A stretch of DNA of 64,000 nt. Source: Psychrobacillus insolitus (GTDB lineage Bacteria > Bacillota > Bacilli > Bacillales_A > Planococcaceae). The translations under genes were made by a program, and so were the position numbers. Shown piece by piece: positions 61,039 through 64,000 of this stretch (within the stretch, counting starts at the first letter, position 1; every line of letters starts with the position of its first letter). Location of the stretch: the NCBI RefSeq assembly GCF_003254155.1, contig NZ_QKZI01000004.1:112953-176952 (forward strand), read 5' to 3'. The notes beneath the pieces were generated by a model. It ran no database searches. It was not told the origin of the DNA and saw only the letters and a list, made by a program, of their open reading frames with translations.

Positions 61039-61677
61039 TTATGGTAGTAAAGTCATCACTGCAAAGAAAAGCAACGCAGACGCGACGAGCACAAATAAAT
61101 GCCACACTGCATGATGATAAGTAAACCCACGCCACACATAGAAAACCGCTCCAATTGTATAAAGCACCCCTGCAATCGCAAGCATTGCCAGTCCTTCTGT
61201 CGACATATTCTCTACAAGCGGATTCCACCCAAACACAATTAGCCAACCCATTACTATGTATAGTAACGTTGACGTATTCAAGAAACGTTTCACAAAAAAC
61301 GCCTTAAACACAGTACCTGCAATCGCAAGCCCCCACACAATCCCAAATAACGTCCAGCCAAGTGGCCCTTTCACTGCAAGGAATAATAAAGGTGTATACG
61401 CCCCCGCGATGAAAAAGTATATAGACGAGTGGTCCATTATTTCAAACACATCTTTCGCACGACCTGCTGGAAACGAGTGGACTAGCGTAGACGATACAAA
61501 CAAAATCACCATTGTAGCACCGAACAACGTAAAACTTACAACATGCCACGCAGTTCCATGCATCACAGCAGACACGATCAAAATAACGAGTGCCGCCACA
61601 CTTAAAAGAGCACCAATTCCATGAATAATCGAATTTGCAATCTCCTCACGCTTTGAAAATATATGTGTATTACTCAT
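61039..61677 (-). CDS. Hemolysin III / TrhA family membrane protein
   Basis: 212 residues, seven membrane helices. EEIANSIIHGIGALLSVAAL, FVSSTLVHSFPAGRAKDVFE, IMDHSSIYFFIAGAYTPLLF, and YHHAVWHLFVLVASALLFFA contain the histidine/serine/aspartate zinc-site residues of the PAQR/hemolysin III superfamily. In Bacillus the homologue (YplQ/TrhA) alters membrane energetics and fluidity. Length and motifs normal. Single gene. Confidence 0.93.
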   Translation of the reverse strand: MSNTHIFSKREEIANSIIHGIGALLSVAALVILIVSAVMHGTAWHVVSFTLFGATMVILFVSSTLVHSFPAGRAKDVFEIMDHSSIYFFIAGAYTPLLFLAVKGPLGWTLFGIVWGLAIAGTVFKAFFVKRFLNTSTLLYIVMGWLIVFGWNPLVENMSTEGLAMLAIAGVLYTIGAVFYVWRGFTYHHAVWHLFVLVASALLFFAVMTLLP

Positions 61678-61925
61678 CTTTCCTCATTCCTATCTAGTCA
61701 TTCTGTTTACCATATCTTATCACGTTGTACGCAAACCGGGCAGTTACACATGTAACTTATGTAGGTGCAAGTCACACATTTGATTCATTTTTTTAAACAT
61801 CTATAAAATCCTGATCTGCGCTGATTTCCGTTACGAGCGAACGCTTTCCGTGACAAATAAATAAATCAATTATTGACAACTAAAATTCTTCACCGACGTC
61901 ATTTGACAAAGAACCAAAAATAAAA

Positions 61926-61957
61926 GATGGTGATCATTTAAAAATGATCACCATCCG
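61926..61957 (-). terminator. Terminator of the OFA-family carrier gene
   Basis: GATGGTGATCATTT / AAATGATCACCATC perfect 14-bp stem; T-tail weak on the minus strand. Confidence 0.75.
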
Positions 61958-61973
61958 CTATTAGTTATTATTA

Positions 61974-63251
61974 TTAAACTGAAGTTGAAACGTCTCCTAC
62001 TACTGATGATTGACTCTCTGCTTTTTGTTTTACCGCTTTTCTAACATCAGCACGAAGTACTAGAGAAATTACAAAGGAAAATGCAATTAGCCCAGTAAAT
62101 ACATAGAAAACAGGTATATAACTATTTGTCATATTTTTAACTACACTAACAATAAGTGGACCGAAAATCCCACCTAGAGACCATGTTGTTAATAAATAAC
62201 CATGAATTACACCTAATTGTCTCGTTCCAAATAAGTCGCTGGCAAACGCTGGTAAATTGGAGAAACCACCACCGTAACAACTTACAACTAAGAAAATAAA
62301 CAACTGGAATATGATTACGTTCGTTGTAAACGGCAATAAGATAAATGTAACTAATTGGATACTAAAGAAGATTACAAAAACATTAGATCTCCCAAGGTAA
62401 TCTGAAGCAGCCGCCCATAGTAATCGACCACCACCATTAAATAATCCCATTAGCCCAACCATCGCTGCAGCTCCTGCTACAGACAAACCAACAATTTCTT
62501 GCGCCATTGGAGAAGCAACTGAAATCATCATAATACCAGCCATTACATTAAATAAATGCATTGCCCAAAGCATCCAAAAATGCTTCGTTTTTACGGCTTC
62601 TCTCGCTGACATTTGAGCTAAATCTTGCTTGATCTTTTTCTTTCCACTTGCTGCTGCAGCCTTCATACCCTCAGGCATATAACCTGGTTCTGGTGGCGCA
62701 ATATACGAAGCTCCTAAAATCATCAATACAAAGTAACTAGCTCCTAGTATGAAGTATGTAGTTGAAATACCTACAGACTGCATTAGATTTGCTGCAATTG
62801 GTGCTGTAAGAAGTGCACCTGAACCAAACCCTAAAACTGCCATACCTGTCGCTAAACCTCTACGATCCGGGAACCATTTAACTAAAGTTGAAACTGGAGC
62901 AATATATCCAATCCCCATCCCTAAACCACTTAAAACACCATATGTTAACCAATATAAAGGCACTGAGTCTATTAAAATCGCAACCCCTGCACCAGATTGT
63001 CCTAAACTAAATAGAATTGCTGCAAGTATCGCCGATTTTCTTGGACCAAATTTCTCTACTAAATTACCAAACAATGCTGCTGCAAAACCTGCAAGCCCCA
63101 TCATAATAGTAAACGCGATCGTTACCTTGGTTTCACTCCAACCCATTTCTGTTACGATTGGCAATTTATAAACACTGTACGCATATGCCCCCCCAATTGA
63201 AAGGTGGATTGCTATTGCTGATACTGCAATTAACCATCTGTTTTTATTCAT
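61974..63251 (-). CDS. OFA-family MFS transporter (oxalate/formate antiporter-like)
   Basis: 425 residues, 12 membrane helices. HLSIGGAYAYSVYKLPIVTE in helix 1, GLGMGIGYIAPVSTLVKWFPDRRGLATGMAV (OFA signature), PPEPGYMPEGM before the central loop, and SCYGGGFSNLPAFASDLFG in helix 10. The family covers oxalate:formate exchangers as well as monocarboxylate carriers of lactate type. No oxalate-degrading genes nearby, so monocarboxylate transport is equally likely. Single gene. Confidence 0.9.
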   Translation of the reverse strand: MNKNRWLIAVSAIAIHLSIGGAYAYSVYKLPIVTEMGWSETKVTIAFTIMMGLAGFAAALFGNLVEKFGPRKSAILAAILFSLGQSGAGVAILIDSVPLYWLTYGVLSGLGMGIGYIAPVSTLVKWFPDRRGLATGMAVLGFGSGALLTAPIAANLMQSVGISTTYFILGASYFVLMILGASYIAPPEPGYMPEGMKAAAASGKKKIKQDLAQMSAREAVKTKHFWMLWAMHLFNVMAGIMMISVASPMAQEIVGLSVAGAAAMVGLMGLFNGGGRLLWAAASDYLGRSNVFVIFFSIQLVTFILLPFTTNVIIFQLFIFLVVSCYGGGFSNLPAFASDLFGTRQLGVIHGYLLTTWSLGGIFGPLIVSVVKNMTNSYIPVFYVFTGLIAFSFVISLVLRADVRKAVKQKAESQSSVVGDVSTSV

Positions 63252-63524
63252 ATAATTGCTACCCCTTTTCTTGAAAATGTGAACATTTTTCGAAACTTCG
63301 ACTATTCAAGATAACACTAATTATGAATAAAAATCAATACTTTTTTAAAAAACATTGTTTTCTGACAATAGGATTGTTTCGTATGAAAGAGAAAATGTGT
63401 TTAATAGGGCAGAATTTTTATGTTTAATCATTTTCCCCCTTCATTAGAGCACTCTATTTCACTTGATTTTTTCATTACATAAGCATATCCTTATATTATA
63501 AAATAGTATGTATGAGGTGACGAT

Positions 63525-63848
63525 ATGGATGCATTGATGAAGATGGAGAAACAGTTAAAAGCTGTAAGCGATGCCAATCGTTTAAAGTTGCTCGCTTGTT
63601 TAAAACAAGGCGAAGTTTGTGTATGTGATTTAGTGGATGTATTACAAGTTTCGCAGCCTGCCGTTAGTCAACAACTCCGCAAGTTGAAAGAAGCAGATAT
63701 TATATTAGAACGAAAAAGAGGTACATGGAAGCATTATCGTTTGAATGAGGAACAGTCTCCGTTTATCCAAGCAATTATTGATGACTTAGAGCCAGTTTCA
63801 ACTGAAAACTGTAGCCCAGAATGTTCTATAGAAGAAAAAATCATTTAA
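63525..63848 (+). CDS. arsR: ArsR-family arsenic repressor
   Basis: 107 residues. Winged helix with SDANRLKLLACLKQGEVCVC, DLVDVLQVSQPAVSQQLRKL; the CVCDL motif is the arsenite-binding site of type I ArsR, with a further CSPEC near the C-terminus (about 96-100). ATG follows GAGGTGACGAT. Directly upstream of arsD, so it is the first gene of an ars operon and its metalloid-responsive repressor. Length is at the short end of normal. Confidence 0.92.
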   Translation: MDALMKMEKQLKAVSDANRLKLLACLKQGEVCVCDLVDVLQVSQPAVSQQLRKLKEADIILERKRGTWKHYRLNEEQSPFIQAIIDDLEPVSTENCSPECSIEEKII

Positions 63849-63868
63849 TTATAAAGGAGAGATTTGTG

Positions 63869-64000
63869 ATGAATTCTATTAAAATGTATGACCCAGCTAT
63901 GTGTTGTTCGACTGGGGTTTGTGGGCCTTCCATTGACCCTGAGTTATTACGTGTTTCGTTTGTTTTCAATAATTTAACGAAACGCTCTTATTCGATTGAA
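63869..64000 (+). CDS. arsD: Arsenic metallochaperone ArsD (5' part; window ends)
   Basis: 44 codons visible: MNSIKMYDPAMCCSTGVCGP then SIDPELLRVSFVFNN. The CCxxxxC triad (Cys12, Cys13, Cys18) binds arsenite and passes it to the ArsA ATPase. AAAGGAGAG ribosome site 9 bases upstream, 20 bp after arsR. An arsA gene would be expected beyond the window. Confidence 0.93.
   Translation, partial: MNSIKMYDPAMCCSTGVCGPSIDPELLRVSFVFNNLTKRSYSIE

Noticed and set aside
1-64000. tRNA, rRNA, tmRNA genes or an origin
   Set aside because: No cloverleaf-like GGTTCGAATCC-type T-arms, rRNA landmarks or DnaA-box clusters were recognised by eye.

Overview
This is a low-GC chromosomal segment of a spore-forming, rod-type Firmicute, most likely from the Planococcaceae/Bacillaceae (Sporosarcina-, Lysinibacillus- or Psychrobacillus-like). 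The reasons are strong AGGAGG ribosome binding sites, frequent TTG starts, B. subtilis-type cre and Fur operators, intrinsic terminators with long U tracts, and a spore photoproduct lyase with all its cysteines. I see no rRNA, tRNA, CRISPR array, intact insertion sequence or prophage structural genes. The species call is inference.

Layout. 0-0.6 kb: a VbhA-type antitoxin next to a Fic toxin that has lost its catalytic core. 0.8-5.0 kb: MerR regulator, a GC-richer gltS glutamate carrier set between repeat mosaics, an IS4-type transposase relic, and an acyl-CoA thioesterase. 5.6-10.2 kb: a Crp/Fnr regulator divergent from a catabolic operon (SLC13/MatC-like permease, DUF6282 hydrolase, cupin, HpcH aldolase) with a perfect cre site. 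10.5-12 kb: a GGDEF/HD-GYP protein with five 21-residue repeats. 12.8-16.2 kb: LysR regulator, 3-hydroxybutyrate dehydrogenase and a GntP-type permease, also with a cre site. 16.5-21.3 kb: M50-type peptidase, Fic protein, DUF421, Crp, DUF4386 and small repair genes. 21.3-26.3 kb: spore photoproduct lyase, then a minus-strand island with a decayed small gene, RhuM, and a frameshifted UvrD helicase / PD-(D/E)XK nuclease / LexA-type peptidase fusion. This island is the best candidate here for an undescribed defence-type system.

26.8-42 kb: M20-type peptidase, TPR protein, DUF2809, an aldehyde dehydrogenase with DUF779, a second aldehyde dehydrogenase broken by one stop codon, a Fur-controlled siderophore ABC transporter, an SDR, and metNIQ. 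42-54 kb: small hypothetical proteins, an SMP-30-like secreted protein, malate:quinone oxidoreductase, Nudix, an RlmN-like enzyme, another Fic protein, LURP-one, an ECF S component, a laccase-domain protein, uroporphyrinogen-III synthase and a nitrite/formate channel. 54-60.3 kb: an aromatic-acid operon (CoA ligase, thioesterase, FAD monooxygenase, MFS carrier) under two overlapping IclR genes. The gene set fits a route through CoA thioesters, such as 4-hydroxybenzoate or salicylate to gentisate. 60.3-64 kb: RraA-like protein, hemolysin III, an OFA-family carrier, and the start of an ars operon (arsR, arsD).

The strongest signal that genes do not explain is a set of short dispersed repeats between 0.7 and 42 kb. 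Families A and B share terminal inverted repeats (TTCCCTGTGTCAGAAA). Family C is an exact 21-bp tandem array sandwiched between B copies. Family D is a palindromic terminator followed by an exact 20-bp tandem array. Every copy I found points the same way along the chromosome, whatever the strand of the neighbouring genes. Repeats of these families cut off at least two decayed genes and border GC-richer cargo.
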